Part shown: one piece after another, positions 23,473 through 33,471 of the stretch
Numbering within the stretch: the stretch's first letter is position 1
Layout of the letters: the number at the start of each line of letters is the position of its first letter
Assembly: GCA_000745135.1 (NCBI GenBank)
Contig: JQNH01000001.1
Coordinates: forward strand, 1,302,001 to 1,366,000
Direction: 5' to 3'
Length of the DNA: 64,000 nucleotides
Source of the DNA: Rhizobiales bacterium YIM 77505
GTDB lineage: Bacteria > Pseudomonadota > Alphaproteobacteria > Rhizobiales > Beijerinckiaceae
The notes under the pieces: generated by a model
What the model saw: the letters and a program-made list of their open reading frames with translations, nothing else
Databases searched by the model: none
Told to the model about the DNA's origin: nothing
Program-made: the position numbers and the translations under genes

Positions 23473-24825
23473 ATGACGGCCACTGTCGCCATCGTTGGGC
23501 GCCCGAATGTTGGCAAATCGACGCTCTTCAACCGGCTCGTCGGCAAGAAGCTGGCGCTGGTCGACGACCGCCCGGGCGTGACCCGCGATCGTCGCGAGGG
23601 CGAAGCTCGCCTCGGTTCCCTGCGCTTCAATGTCATTGACACGGCGGGGCTGGAGGAGGCGGAAGAGGGCTCCCTTCTTGGCCGCATGCGCGCGCAGACG
23701 GAGGCCGCCATTGCCGACGCCGACGTCATCCTCTTCCTGATGGATGCAAGGGTCGGGGTGCTTCCGGCCGACCAGCCTTTCGCCGACCTCGTCCGCCGCT
23801 CCGGCAAGCCGGTGATCCTCGTCGCCAACAAGGCGGAAGGCGGGGCGGGCCTTGCCGGCGCTTACGATGCCTTCGCGCTCGGCCTTGGCGAACCGGTGCC
23901 GATCTCCGCCGAGCACGGGGAGGGCATGGCGGAGCTCTACGAGGCTCTGGCTGCCTATGTCGCCGGGGACGAGGAGGAGCGCGAGAGCGACGAAGAGCGT
24001 GACGAGAGCCGCCCGATCAAAGTGGCGATCGTCGGCCGCCCCAACGCCGGCAAATCGACGCTCATCAACCGGATGATCGGCGCCGAGCGCCTTCTGACGG
24101 GCCCCGAGGCCGGCATTACCCGCGACTCCATCGCTGTCGATTGGCGCTGGCGCGGGCACTCCATCAAGCTCTACGACACGGCGGGCCTGCGCAAGCGCGC
24201 GCGGGTCGAGGACAAGCTCGAGAAGCTCTCGGTCGCCGACGCCCTGCGAGCCGTCCGCTTCGCCGAGGTGGTGGTCGTGCTGCTCGACGCCACCATCCCC
24301 TTCGAGAAGCAGGACCTCTCCATTGCCGATCTGGTGGAGCAGGAGGGGCGGGCAATCGTGATCGGTCTCAACAAGTGGGATCTCGTGGCGGACAAGCCGG
24401 GGCTCTTGAAGGAGCTGCGCGAGGACGCTGCGCGGCTCCTGCCACAGATCAAGGGAGCATCGGTCGTTCCTCTGTCTGGACTGGCGGGAGAGGGCATCGA
24501 CCGCCTCATGGAGGCAGTGCTCCTAGCCTTCGAGGTGTGGAACCGGCGCATTCCAACAGCAAAGCTCAATCAATGGCTTGCCGAGGCCGTCGCAGCCAAT
24601 CCGCCACCCGCGGTCTCAGGGCGGCGCATCAAGATCCGCTACATGACGCAGGCAAAGACGCGCCCGCCGCACTTCGCCATCTTCGGGAACCAGCTCGACG
24701 CCCTGCCGAAATCCTATACGCGCTACCTTATCAACGGGCTGCGGGAGACCTTCGATCTGCCAGGGACGCCGATCCGGGTGTCGCTGCGGATGGGCAAGAA
24801 CCCCTTCGACAAGGAACGGCGCTGA
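23473..24825 (+). CDS. der: Ribosome-assembly GTPase Der (EngA)
   Basis: The 450-residue protein contains two tandem GTPase domains, the signature of Der. Domain 1 has [15 protein letters not shown] (P-loop), DTAGLEE (G3) and NKAE (G4). Domain 2 starts near residue 180 with [29 protein letters not shown] and LNKWD. A KH-like C-terminal domain follows (about 365-450, [18 protein letters not shown]). Der is required for 50S subunit maturation. The gene follows the YfgM-like gene by 15 bases and is probably in the same transcript. Confidence 0.96.
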   Translation: MTATVAIVGRPNVGKSTLFNRLVGKKLALVDDRPGVTRDRREGEARLGSLRFNVIDTAGLEEAEEGSLLGRMRAQTEAAIADADVILFLMDARVGVLPADQPFADLVRRSGKPVILVANKAEGGAGLAGAYDAFALGLGEPVPISAEHGEGMAELYEALAAYVAGDEEERESDEERDESRPIKVAIVGRPNAGKSTLINRMIGAERLLTGPEAGITRDSIAVDWRWRGHSIKLYDTAGLRKRARVEDKLEKLSVADALRAVRFAEVVVVLLDATIPFEKQDLSIADLVEQEGRAIVIGLNKWDLVADKPGLLKELREDAARLLPQIKGASVVPLSGLAGEGIDRLMEAVLLAFEVWNRRIPTAKLNQWLAEAVAANPPPAVSGRRIKIRYMTQAKTRPPHFAIFGNQLDALPKSYTRYLINGLRETFDLPGTPIRVSLRMGKNPFDKERR

Positions 24826-24849
24826 CACGCTGGATCGAAAAACCGTCGG

Positions 24850-25440
24850 TCAGCCCCCCAGCCGGCAGGTGGCGCTCTCCGTCTGGATGGAGACGAACTC
24901 GCGGTACCCGGGACCGCCCCCGCCGCCCACGGGATATCCGCCGATTCCGGCCCGCGGGCCGCGGCGCCCGCCTCCGAGGCCTCCAAGACCGCGCCCTCCA
25001 CCACCCAGGAAGACATAGGTGCTGTAGCCGGGCTTCAGATCATTGCGGACGGACACCTGACAGGTCGAGCCGGAGACCTTGACCACGACCGTTTCCACAT
25101 GCTGGGGATGTTCGGCGCGTCGAATGAGGCTGTTGCCCTCGCCCACCCGCCACAAAAGCGAGGCGCGCCGGCCGACATTCTCCTCTCGGAAGGCTGACTC
25201 TGTCTGGATCTGCCGCGTGCCGCGGCGACCCGAGATGGTCGCCACCTCATGGACGCGGTTGCCTTGGAGCCGCAGAACGAACTGCCGGCTGACCCTGCCG
25301 ACCCCGCCGCCGAGCCCCTGACGAAGGTCGTTGATCTCGATCGTGAGATATCCGACACCTTGCGCGTGCGCCTCGGGCGCGACGACCCCAAGGCTTGCAA
25401 GGCAAGCCGTGGCGGGCACAAGTCGCTGCAGCCAGGCCAT
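24850..25440 (-). CDS. Secreted protein of unknown function with Gly-rich tail
   Basis: The 196-residue product has a signal peptide (MAWLQRLVPATACLASLGVVAPEAHA, cleavage after AHA). A globular part of about 115 residues includes two Cys (STCQVSV near residue 125 and ATCRLGG at the end). A Gly-rich loop at about 145-178 (FLGGGGRGLGGLGGGRR and onward) precedes the last strand. No family is recognised. It is convergent with der and downstream of no obvious partner on its strand. Confidence 0.7.
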   Translation of the reverse strand: MAWLQRLVPATACLASLGVVAPEAHAQGVGYLTIEINDLRQGLGGGVGRVSRQFVLRLQGNRVHEVATISGRRGTRQIQTESAFREENVGRRASLLWRVGEGNSLIRRAEHPQHVETVVVKVSGSTCQVSVRNDLKPGYSTYVFLGGGGRGLGGLGGGRRGPRAGIGGYPVGGGGGPGYREFVSIQTESATCRLGG

Positions 25441-25527
25441 CGCCGAAGGGTAGCGGCAACGGGGCTCGCATCCAAGCCCGATCCGCCCTTTTCGTTTCCG
25501 TGAAGGCGGGAACAGCCGGCGGCGAGG

Positions 25528-26271
25528 TCACGCCGGCATCTGCGGCGTCAGCAGCTTGCCTTGCGGAAAGTCGAAGATCCTGCCGGTTTCGCACCATTCC
25601 GGCGAGGCGAGGCGGACCAGGTGCGGGGCAATCTCTTCCGGGGTTCGCAGCGTCATGGGGTCTTCGCCCGGCATCGCGGCGGCGCGCATGCGGGTGCGCA
25701 AGGGGCCCGGATTGACCAGCATCACCCGGATCGGCGTCGTGGCGGTCTCGTTGGCGTAGGTGCGAACGAGCGCCTCGAGGGCCGCCTTGGAGACGGCGTA
25801 GGGCCCCCAATAGGCGGTGCATTTGTGCGCCGCTCCGGAGGACAGGAAGATGGCGCGGCCCGCGTCTGAGCGGCGCAAGAGCGGATCAAGGGAGCGGATC
25901 AGCCGCCAATTGGCGGTGACGTTCACCGCCATCACCGCGTCCCAGACCGGCTGATCGATATGGGTCAGCGGCGCCATCTCACCGAGGAGGCCCGCATTCC
26001 CCAGCAGGATGTCGAGCCTGCCCCAGCGCTCATGGATGGCTGCGCCGAGCCGGTCGAGGGCCTCGAAATCCTTCAGGTCGACGGGGACGAGGGTGGCCGC
26101 GCCGCCAAGTCTTCGGATCTCGTCGTCGAGTTCCTCCAAGGCCCCCTGCGTGCGGGCGAGTGCGATGACGTGCGCGCCGGCGGCGGCATAGGCCAGAGCC
26201 GCTGCCCGGCCGATGCCGCGCGAGGCGCCCGTGACGACGGCTATCCGGTTTTCGAGCGGTTTGTTCATCAC
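25528..26271 (-). CDS. Short-chain dehydrogenase/reductase (YciK-like SDR)
   Basis: The 247-residue classical SDR has the NAD(P) motif TGASRGIGRAAALAYA near residue 16, the NAG motif in GNAGLLGEM, the catalytic Ser in IFLSSGAAH and the YAVSK active site (Tyr-x3-Lys). It resembles the SDRs that follow purF in many Hyphomicrobiales genomes. Substrate is unknown. It is the last gene of the long minus-strand run and starts 92 bases after purF ends. Confidence 0.9.
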   Translation of the reverse strand: MMNKPLENRIAVVTGASRGIGRAAALAYAAAGAHVIALARTQGALEELDDEIRRLGGAATLVPVDLKDFEALDRLGAAIHERWGRLDILLGNAGLLGEMAPLTHIDQPVWDAVMAVNVTANWRLIRSLDPLLRRSDAGRAIFLSSGAAHKCTAYWGPYAVSKAALEALVRTYANETATTPIRVMLVNPGPLRTRMRAAAMPGEDPMTLRTPEEIAPHLVRLASPEWCETGRIFDFPQGKLLTPQMPA

Positions 26272-26363
26272 AGACAGCGCTGCCTCGTCCCTTGTCCTGC
26301 ACCGGTCCTGCGCCGGTCACCATCACCTGTCCCGCTCCGATGGGGAGAGGAGTCTTTGGGCCC

Positions 26364-27845
26364 TCAATCAGCCTCGGCGAGGATCGCGAGCCGGCGCGGG
26401 GTTGCGATCTCCAGGTCCGTCAGCGGCGTCGGGTAATCGCCGGTGAAGCAATGATCCGTGAACTGCGGCCTCGCAGGATCGCGTCCCTCACACCCCATTG
26501 CGCGGTAGATGCCATCAATGGAAAGAAAGGCCAGGCTGTCGGCCCCGATATAGGCGCGCATGCCTTCCAGATCGTGAGTGGCGGCAAGCAGCTTGTCGCG
26601 CTCGGGCGTGTCGATCCCATAGAAATCGGGGTGGGTGATCGGCGGGCTCGCGATGCGGAAGTGGATCTCGCGGGCGCCGGCCTCGCGCATCATGCGCACG
26701 ATCTTGACCGACGTGGTGCCGCGCACCAGGCTGTCGTCCACGAGGATGATCCGCTTCCCGCTGACGGCGGCGCGGTTCGCCGAGTGCTTCAGGCGCACTC
26801 CAAGCTCACGCACCGATTGGCTCGGCTGGATGAAGGTGCGGCCGACATAGTGGTTGCGGATGATGCCGAGCTCATAGGGAAGGCCGCACTCCTGGGCGTA
26901 GCCGAGCGCGGCAGGGACGCCGGAGTCGGGCACCGGGACGACCACATCGGCGTCGGCCGGGGCTTCGCGGGCGAGTTCCGCTCCCATGCGTTTGCGGCAG
27001 TCATAGACGTTCCGGCCGTTCACCACGGAGTCGGGCCGGGCGAAGTAGATATACTCGAAGATGCATGGCCGCATGGGCTGCGGCAGCGCGTAACGGATCG
27101 ACTCGACGCCCTCTTCAGAGATCACCACCACCTCGCCGTTCTGCACGTCGCGAACGAAGCGGGCGCCGATGATGTCGAGGGCGCAGGTCTCGGAGGCGAG
27201 GATGTAGCGGCCGTCGAGCTCTCCAAGGACCAGCGGCCGGATGCCAAGGGGGTCGCGGGCGCCGATCAGCTTCTTGTTGGTGAGGGCGACGAGGGAGAAC
27301 GCCCCCTCGATCTGGCGGATGGCGTCGATGAAGCGGTCGATCATCCGCGCTTTGCGGCTGCGCGCGACAAGATGAACGATGACCTCGGTGTCGGTGGTGG
27401 ACTGGCATAGGGCGCCCTCGCGGACGAGGTTGCGCCGCAGCGTCAGCCCATTGGTGAGATTGCCGTTGTGAGCCACCGCGAAGCCGCCGCTCTCGAGCTC
27501 GGCGAAGAGCGGCTGGACGTTGCGTAGAACGGTCTCGCCCGTCGTCGAGTAGCGGACATGGCCGATGGCGGCGGAACCTTCCAGCCGCTCGATCGTGCTC
27601 CGGTCCGAGAAGCTGTCGCCCACGAGGCCGAGCTTGCGTTCGAGGTGAAAGACGCGCCCGTCGAAAGAGACGATGCCCGCCGCCTCCTGACCGCGGTGCT
27701 GAAGCGCATGGAGGCCGAGCGCCGTGATCGCGGCAGCGTCGGGATGGCCGAAGATGCCGAAGACACCGCACTCTTCGCGCAGGGTGTCGCCGTCGAGATC
27801 CACCTCGATCGGGCGGATCTGCCGGTTCTCCAACGAAGCTGCCAT
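26364..27845 (-). CDS. purF: Amidophosphoribosyltransferase
   Basis: PurF catalyses the first committed step of purine synthesis, making phosphoribosylamine from PRPP and glutamine. The 493-residue protein has a short leader before the nucleophilic Cys26 (REECGVFGIFGH), which would be exposed by propeptide removal. The N-terminal Ntn glutaminase domain has LQHRGQEAAG and AHNGNLTN. The phosphoribosyltransferase domain holds VVPVPDSGVPAALGYA and the PRPP loop IILVDDSLVRGTTS. The gene follows cvpA by 122 bases, the usual partner of purF. Confidence 0.97.
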   Translation of the reverse strand: MAASLENRQIRPIEVDLDGDTLREECGVFGIFGHPDAAAITALGLHALQHRGQEAAGIVSFDGRVFHLERKLGLVGDSFSDRSTIERLEGSAAIGHVRYSTTGETVLRNVQPLFAELESGGFAVAHNGNLTNGLTLRRNLVREGALCQSTTDTEVIVHLVARSRKARMIDRFIDAIRQIEGAFSLVALTNKKLIGARDPLGIRPLVLGELDGRYILASETCALDIIGARFVRDVQNGEVVVISEEGVESIRYALPQPMRPCIFEYIYFARPDSVVNGRNVYDCRKRMGAELAREAPADADVVVPVPDSGVPAALGYAQECGLPYELGIIRNHYVGRTFIQPSQSVRELGVRLKHSANRAAVSGKRIILVDDSLVRGTTSVKIVRMMREAGAREIHFRIASPPITHPDFYGIDTPERDKLLAATHDLEGMRAYIGADSLAFLSIDGIYRAMGCEGRDPARPQFTDHCFTGDYPTPLTDLEIATPRRLAILAEAD

Positions 27846-27967
27846 CGGTCGGTCCTTCGGCCCTGCCGCGCAAGGCCATCATGTAATACGTCAAGCCCCA
27901 GCCGCCAGTCGGCAGCCCGGGTTATCCGCTTTGATCTTCGCCCATGGGCCCGGCTAGCTGCGCCTGG

Positions 27968-28558
27968 CTAGCTGCGGCGCGGCGGCACGGGCGGCTGGCC
28001 GCCACGCTGGGGGTCGGCCTCGTCCGGCGGCGCCCCTTCCCCTTCGGGACGCGGCTTGCGCAGGTTCTTCAGAAGACCTTCTGGATTCTCCGGCAGCATG
28101 GCGACGAGCGAATTGCCGGTGCTCTCGAGCATGGGGCGCGAGCGCGCGTTGGCCGCCCATTCCGGCATCTTGCCCTGAACGAGCCACGAGAAGAACACCC
28201 AGCCGATCACGCACAGAAGCAGGCCCCGGGCCGCACCGAAGATGAAGCCGAGCGTCCGGTCGATCGCTCCGATGCGCGAGTCCAGGATGGCATCGGACAC
28301 CTTCACCGTGAGGATCGAGACCACGATCAGGGTCACGATGAAGATGGCGCCGATGGCCGCGACGAGGGCGATGGTGTCGCTCGCGATGTACTGCTTGGCG
28401 TAGGGGAGGGCGAGCGGATGCAGGAACCACGCCGCGGCGGCCGCGCTCACCCAAGCGGCGATGGCCAGCACCTCGCGCGTGAAGCCCCGCACGGCCGCCA
28501 ACAGGGCAGAGATCAGCACGACGCCGATGACGACGAGGTCCAGAATGGAAACGGGCAT
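27968..28558 (-). CDS. cvpA: CvpA family membrane protein
   Basis: The 196-residue protein has four membrane helices in its first 150 residues, starting ILDLVVIGVVLISALLAAVRGFTREVLAI and containing GAIDRTLGFIFGAARGLLL, the most conserved CvpA block. A Pro- and charge-rich cytoplasmic tail follows (PRPEGEGAPPDEADPQRGG). CvpA is linked to purF in many bacteria and to envelope homeostasis, and was first named for colicin V production. The ATG at 28558 is chosen because the first helix begins there; upstream open frame has no similarity. Confidence 0.92.
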   Translation of the reverse strand: MPVSILDLVVIGVVLISALLAAVRGFTREVLAIAAWVSAAAAAWFLHPLALPYAKQYIASDTIALVAAIGAIFIVTLIVVSILTVKVSDAILDSRIGAIDRTLGFIFGAARGLLLCVIGWVFFSWLVQGKMPEWAANARSRPMLESTGNSLVAMLPENPEGLLKNLRKPRPEGEGAPPDEADPQRGGQPPVPPRRS

Positions 28559-28646
28559 GGAGGCGGGGCCGAGACGCGCGGAAGGGTTCGTGGAGCGCGG
28601 GCCCTCCTGGCCCGCGGCCGCTGTATAGCGGTTTAGAGACGCGCCG

Positions 28647-30053
28647 TCACCTCGCCCGCATCGCGGCACGGGGACGTGACGTCGCAATGCCGGCGATCAG
28701 GTCGGTGATGTGGCCGATCGATGAGGCGCCCGGCAGGGGCCGCTCGCCCTTCTCGCCTCGGAGGTTCGGGGCGACGGCGGAGGAGAAGCCGAGCTTGGCC
28801 GCCTCCTTCAGCCGCGCCTGAGCATGGGCGACCGGCCGGATGGCCCCGGAGAGGCCGACTTCGCCAAAATAGACCGTGTCTGGCGGAAGCGGCGCTCCGG
28901 TGAGCGAGGAGACGAGCGCCGCCGCTGCGGCAAGATCGGCCGCCGGCTCCGTGATGCGGAGCCCTCCCGCCACATTAAGGTAGATGTCGTGCATGCCGAG
29001 CTTGAGGCCGCCATGGGCCTCGAGCACCGCCAACACCATCGACAAGCGGTTCGGATCCCACCCCACCACCGCCCGGCGCGGCGTCCCAAGCGACGTCGGC
29101 GCGACGAGGGCCTGGATCTCGACGAGGAGCGGGCGCGTCCCCTCCATGCCGGCGAACACGGCGGTGCCGGCGGTTCCCTGGTCGCGGCCCGCGAGGAAGA
29201 GTTCGGACGGGTTCGGGACCTCTGCGAGCCCGCGGTCGGTCATCTCGAAGACCCCGATCTCATCGGTCGGTCCGAAGCGGTTCTTCATGGCACGCAGGAT
29301 GCGGAAATGGTGGCCGGGGTCGCCCTCGAAGGACACCACCGCGTCGACCATATGCTCCACCACCCGGGGGCCGGCGATCTGCCCGTCCTTGGTCACGTGC
29401 CCGACGAGGATGACCGACGTGCCCTGTGTCTTGGCGAAGCGGATGAGAGCCTGGGCGCTTCCGCGCACCTGCGTCACGGTGCCTGGGGCCGATTCGACCG
29501 TCTCCGTCCACATGGTCTGGATCGAGTCGATGATGGCGAGGACCGGGGGGCGGCCCTGTGAGAGGGTCGCGACGATATCCTCGACGTTGGTCTCTGCCGC
29601 GAGCTCGACGGGAGCATGCCCGAGCCCGAGCCGCTCGGCGCGCAGGCGCACCTGCGCGATCGCCTCCTCCCCCGAGATGTAGGCGACGCGTTGCCCGGCG
29701 GCGGCCAGCGCCGCAGAGGCCTGCATGAGGAGCGTCGACTTGCCGATGCCGGGGTCGCCACCGATCAGGATCACCGAGCCGCGGACGAAGCCACCGCCCG
29801 TCACGCGGTCGAGCTCGGCGATGCCGGTGGGGGTGCGCGGCGCCTCGGACGTCGCCCCGGCGAGGCCCTCGAGCTTGAATACGCGTCCCTTCGCCCGGCT
29901 CGGGCGAGTTGCCGCGGGCCCGACCATCGGATGGGCCGCGCCCGTCTCCTCGACGACCGTGTTCCACCCGCCGCAGGCTTCGCACTTGCCCTTCCAGCGA
30001 TTGTAGACGGCCCCGCAGCTCTGGCAGATGAAGGTCTGGTGGTGCTTCGCCAT
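28647..30053 (-). CDS. radA: DNA repair protein RadA
   Basis: The 468-residue RadA is a RecA-like branch-migration helicase in recombination repair. Seen in order: a C4 zinc finger (CQSCGAVYNRWKGKCEACGGW, residues 10-30), Walker A GGDPGIGKSTLLMQ near 95, the RadA-specific MKNRFGPTDEIG (KNRFG) near 255, and a C-terminal Lon-like domain. The ATG at 30053 overlaps the alr stop as TGATG, so the two are translationally coupled; a TTG one codon upstream is not needed. Confidence 0.96.
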   Translation of the reverse strand: MAKHHQTFICQSCGAVYNRWKGKCEACGGWNTVVEETGAAHPMVGPAATRPSRAKGRVFKLEGLAGATSEAPRTPTGIAELDRVTGGGFVRGSVILIGGDPGIGKSTLLMQASAALAAAGQRVAYISGEEAIAQVRLRAERLGLGHAPVELAAETNVEDIVATLSQGRPPVLAIIDSIQTMWTETVESAPGTVTQVRGSAQALIRFAKTQGTSVILVGHVTKDGQIAGPRVVEHMVDAVVSFEGDPGHHFRILRAMKNRFGPTDEIGVFEMTDRGLAEVPNPSELFLAGRDQGTAGTAVFAGMEGTRPLLVEIQALVAPTSLGTPRRAVVGWDPNRLSMVLAVLEAHGGLKLGMHDIYLNVAGGLRITEPAADLAAAAALVSSLTGAPLPPDTVYFGEVGLSGAIRPVAHAQARLKEAAKLGFSSAVAPNLRGEKGERPLPGASSIGHITDLIAGIATSRPRAAMRAR

Positions 30054-31234
30054 CAAAGAGAACCGCCGACATAGGTGCGCCTGTAGCGCCTGCCCAGGCT
30101 CGTGAGGATTTCGTAGCCGATGGTGCCGGCCCGGCGGCCGACCTCGTCGAGATCGAGATCGCCGCCGATGAGGGTGACGAGATCGCCGCGGCAGACGTCC
30201 GCGGCGGGGACTTGGCTGACGTCAAGGACGATCAGATCCATGGAAACCCGGCCGGCGAAGGGGCAGCGGCGGCCGGCGACGATGGCCTCGCCGAAGGCTG
30301 CGCCGCCGGCGCGCTTGGCGTCCGTGGCGCTCGCAGCGCGGGGATAGCCGTCGGCATAACCAACGGAGATCGTGGCAAGGCGCCGCTCGCCAGGCGCAGT
30401 CCATTGGGCGTTGTAGCCGACGGTTTCGCCCTCCCGGACCGTGCGGATCTGCAACACCCGTCCTTCCAGCCGTACCACGGGGGACATCGGATTGGGGCGT
30501 CCCGGCGTGGGATTGCCGCCGTAGAGGGCATAGCCCGGGCGCACCAACTGGTAATGTGGCCGCTGCGGCAGGAAGATGCCGGAGGAATTGGCGAGAGAGG
30601 CAGGAATGCCCGGAAAGACTGCGCGCACCGCCTCGAAGGCGGCGACCTGGCGGGCGTTGATCGGGTTCTCCGGCTCCTCCGAGCTGACGAAATGGCTCGC
30701 GACGAGCGCGAACTCGACATCCTGAACCAGAGCATCGCCCGCGAGCGCCGCCGCCTCGGCGGGCGGAAGGCCCAGCCGGTTCATGCCCGTGTCCACGTGG
30801 AGCATGGCCGGGAGACGCCGGCCGACAGCACGGCTCACCGCCGCCCATTCCTCGATGTCCTCGCGGGACCCGAGCGCCGGCCGAAGGCCATGCCGCACAT
30901 AGGTGTCCCCTGTGCCCGGCGGGAACGAGTTGAGGACGTAGATGACAGCCTGGGGGCACACGGCGCGGACGCGAGCGCCCTCCGACAGCTGCGCCACGAA
31001 GAAGGTCCGGCATCCCGCGGCGGCCAGGGCACGCACGGCGGGCTCGATCCCGATGCCGTAAGCGTCGGCTTTCACCACGGCCGCACACTCCGCCGGGCTG
31101 ACGCGGTCCCGCAGGAGGCGCCAGTTGGCGGCGAGCGCGGCGAGGTCGATGGTGAGGAGGCCGCCGGCCTCGCATGGGGGCGGACAGGTCTCCGTCCACT
31201 CCCACGGGCTGGCGGGAGAAGGGGGGGCGGTCAC
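30053..31234 (-). CDS. alr: Alanine racemase
   Basis: Alr interconverts L- and D-alanine for peptidoglycan using PLP. The 393-residue protein has the PLP lysine in AAVVKADAYGIGIE, HVDTGMNRLGLP, LVRPGYALYGGNP and the catalytic Tyr region TISVGYADGYPR. The GTG at 31234 is the start: it overlaps the dnaB stop as GTGA, and the protein then begins a few residues before the conserved fold. A longer reading to 31387 would lie inside dnaB. It is the middle gene of a dnaB-alr-radA set with overlapping ends. Confidence 0.95.
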   Translation of the reverse strand: MTAPPSPASPWEWTETCPPPCEAGGLLTIDLAALAANWRLLRDRVSPAECAAVVKADAYGIGIEPAVRALAAAGCRTFFVAQLSEGARVRAVCPQAVIYVLNSFPPGTGDTYVRHGLRPALGSREDIEEWAAVSRAVGRRLPAMLHVDTGMNRLGLPPAEAAALAGDALVQDVEFALVASHFVSSEEPENPINARQVAAFEAVRAVFPGIPASLANSSGIFLPQRPHYQLVRPGYALYGGNPTPGRPNPMSPVVRLEGRVLQIRTVREGETVGYNAQWTAPGERRLATISVGYADGYPRAASATDAKRAGGAAFGEAIVAGRRCPFAGRVSMDLIVLDVSQVPAADVCRGDLVTLIGGDLDLDEVGRRAGTIGYEILTSLGRRYRRTYVGGSL

Positions 31235-32718
31235 ATTCGCTCCGGCAGATGGTCCTCCCGGGCCAGATTGGTGAAACGAGTCACATCGGCCTGGAAGGCG
31301 AGTTGAACCGTGCCGGTCGGTCCGTGGCGCTGCTTGCCGATGATGACCTCGGCCCGTCCATGGGCCTGGTCCATCTCCGCCTGCCACTTGAAATGCTCCT
31401 CGGTGCCGGCCTTGGGCTCCTTGTTCTTAAGGTAATACTCCTCCCGGAACACGAACAGCACCACGTCCGCGTCCTGCTCGATCGAGCCCGACTCGCGCAG
31501 ATCCGAGAGCTGCGGGCGCTTGTCGTCGCGCTGTTCCACTTGGCGGGAGAGCTGCGACAGAGCCATGATCGGCACGTTGAGCTCCTTGGCGAGAGCCTTC
31601 AGGCCGGTGGTGATCTCGGTCAATTCCTGCACGCGGTTGTCCCCCTTCTTCGAGGAGCCGGACAGAAGCTGAAGGTAGTCGACCACAAGGACATCAAGGC
31701 CCCGCTGGCGCTTGAGTCGACGGGCGCGCGCGGCGAGCTGGGCGATCGAGATGCCGCCCGTCTGGTCGATGTAGAAGGGGATGCTCTGCATCTCGCGGGC
31801 AACGTCCGTGATCTTGTAGAAATCCTCCTCGCTGATGTCGCCACGACGAATCTTGTAGGAGGGAACGCCGGACTGCTCGGCAATGATGCGGGTGGCGAGC
31901 TGCTCGGCCGACATCTCGAGCGAGAAGAAGCCCACGATGCCGCCATTGACGGTTTTCACCGTCCCGTCCGGCTGTTTCTCCCCTTCATAAGCCTTGGCGA
32001 TATTGAAGGCGATGTTGGTGGCAAGGGCGGTCTTGCCCATGCCGGGGCGTCCGGCCACGATGACGAGATCGGAGGGCTGCAGGCCGCCCATCATGCGGTC
32101 GAGATCGATGAGGCCGGTGGCGATGCCCGAGAGCTTGCCGTCGCGCTTGAACGCGTTGGCGGCCATGTCGATCGCTGCCGTGAGCGCGTCTGAGAAGCGC
32201 TGGAAGCCGCCGTCGTAGCGGCCGGTCTCGGCGAGTTCGTAGAGCCGGCGTTCGGCTTCCTCGATCTGGTCCCGCGGCGAGGATTCGACCGGTGCGTCAT
32301 AGGCGAGGTTCACCATGTCCTCGCCGATGGCGATGAGGCTGCGGCGAATCGCGAGGTCGTAGATGGTGCGGCCGTAATCCTCGGCGTTGATGACGGTCGT
32401 CGCCTCGGCGGCCAGGCGCGCGAGATATTGCGAGACGGTGACGCCTCCAAGATCCTGATCGCCAAGGAAGGTCTTGAGGGTGAGCGGGGTCGCCACCTTG
32501 CCCGCCTTGATCAGGGTGGACGCGACCTCATAGATCCGCCGGTGCAGATCCTCGAAGAAGTGGGCCGGCTCGAGGAAGTCCGACACCCGGTAATAGGCGT
32601 CATTGTTGACCAGGATGGCACCGAGAAGGGCCTGCTCGACCTCGATGTTGTTCGGTGCGACGCGGTAGTCTGCGACGGAGGTTTCCAGGCGAGCAATGAG
32701 AGCGTTGGCGGTCGCCAT
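31231..32718 (-). CDS. dnaB: Replicative DNA helicase DnaB
   Basis: The 495-residue protein has the N-terminal DnaB domain (about 20-120, NNIEVEQALLGAILVNNDAY) and the RecA-like C-terminal domain with Walker A VAGRPGMGKTALATN near 220. Further motifs are the Walker B-type LDVLVVDYLQLL, SQLSRQVEQRDDKRPQLSDLRESGSIEQDAD and a C-terminal KQRHGPTGTVQLAF. It unwinds DNA at the replication fork as a hexamer. The gene is downstream of rplI on the same strand after 167 bases that contain the rplI terminator, so it likely has its own promoter. Confidence 0.97.
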   Translation of the reverse strand: MATANALIARLETSVADYRVAPNNIEVEQALLGAILVNNDAYYRVSDFLEPAHFFEDLHRRIYEVASTLIKAGKVATPLTLKTFLGDQDLGGVTVSQYLARLAAEATTVINAEDYGRTIYDLAIRRSLIAIGEDMVNLAYDAPVESSPRDQIEEAERRLYELAETGRYDGGFQRFSDALTAAIDMAANAFKRDGKLSGIATGLIDLDRMMGGLQPSDLVIVAGRPGMGKTALATNIAFNIAKAYEGEKQPDGTVKTVNGGIVGFFSLEMSAEQLATRIIAEQSGVPSYKIRRGDISEEDFYKITDVAREMQSIPFYIDQTGGISIAQLAARARRLKRQRGLDVLVVDYLQLLSGSSKKGDNRVQELTEITTGLKALAKELNVPIMALSQLSRQVEQRDDKRPQLSDLRESGSIEQDADVVLFVFREEYYLKNKEPKAGTEEHFKWQAEMDQAHGRAEVIIGKQRHGPTGTVQLAFQADVTRFTNLAREDHLPERM

Positions 32719-32833
32719 GCAGGGCTCCGACTCGGGACGAGAGAATCGACTCTAGACGATCGCTAAACCCTCACACCCATTCGGTTGCCATATCCCTACA
32801 TTCCCCGATTCCCACAATGGGAGGGCACGCAGG

Positions 32834-32859
32834 AAAACGGCCGGGCGAGGCCCGGCCGT
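32834..32859 (-). terminator. Rho-independent terminator after rplI
   Basis: On the minus strand a perfect 10-bp stem (ACGGCCGGGC, loop CTC, GCCCGGCCGT) is followed by TTTTCC. It begins 27 bases after the rplI stop and separates the ribosomal operon from dnaB. Confidence 0.85.
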
Positions 32860-32885
32860 CAGACTAGAACAAAGAGAGAACAGAC

Positions 32886-33449
32886 TCAAGCCTCGGCCGG
32901 TCCGGCCTCGGCAAGCGCCGCTCCGACCTCGAGGCCGAGCTCGTCGAGGCTCGTCTCCTCGCGCGCAGTCACGGTCTCGCCGCGAGCCTGACGCTCCGCT
33001 TCTTCGGGGCTGCGCGCCACGTTGATGGTGACTTTGACATCAACTTCAGGGTGCAGGCTCACCGGCACGGTGTGCAGGCCGAGCGTCTTGATCGGCGTGT
33101 TCAGAACGATCTGGTCCCGGTTCACGGTGAAACCGCCCTGCGTCAGGGCCTCGGCAAGGTCGCGGGCCGAGACCGAGCCGTACAGCACGCCCGTTTCGCC
33201 GGCCTGACGGATGACGGTGAAGGTCTGGCCGTCGAGCTTGGCCGCCACGGCCTCGGCTTCCTTGCGGCGCTCCAGGTTGCGGGCCTCGAGCTGGGCGCGC
33301 TGCGCCTCGAAGCGCTTCTTGTTTTCCTCGGTCGCGCGCAGGGCTTTGCCCCGAGGCAGAAGGTAGTTGCGCGCATAACCGTCGCGGACGCGGACGGTTT
33401 CGCCCATTTGGCCGAGCTTGGCGACGCGTTCGAGCAGAATCACTTCCAT
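32886..33449 (-). CDS. rplI: 50S ribosomal protein L9
   Basis: L9 binds 23S rRNA near the L1 stalk and influences reading-frame maintenance. The 187-residue protein has the N-terminal signature [25 protein letters not shown], the long connecting helix (about 40-75, rich in Lys, Glu and Arg) and a C-terminal domain. It is about 35 residues longer than E. coli L9, with an acidic alphaproteobacterial tail. Last gene of rpsF-rpsR-DUF2232-rplI. Confidence 0.96.
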   Translation of the reverse strand: MEVILLERVAKLGQMGETVRVRDGYARNYLLPRGKALRATEENKKRFEAQRAQLEARNLERRKEAEAVAAKLDGQTFTVIRQAGETGVLYGSVSARDLAEALTQGGFTVNRDQIVLNTPIKTLGLHTVPVSLHPEVDVKVTINVARSPEEAERQARGETVTAREETSLDELGLEVGAALAEAGPAEA

Positions 33450-33471
33450 GGCTGTCTCCTTGATGTCGTGA

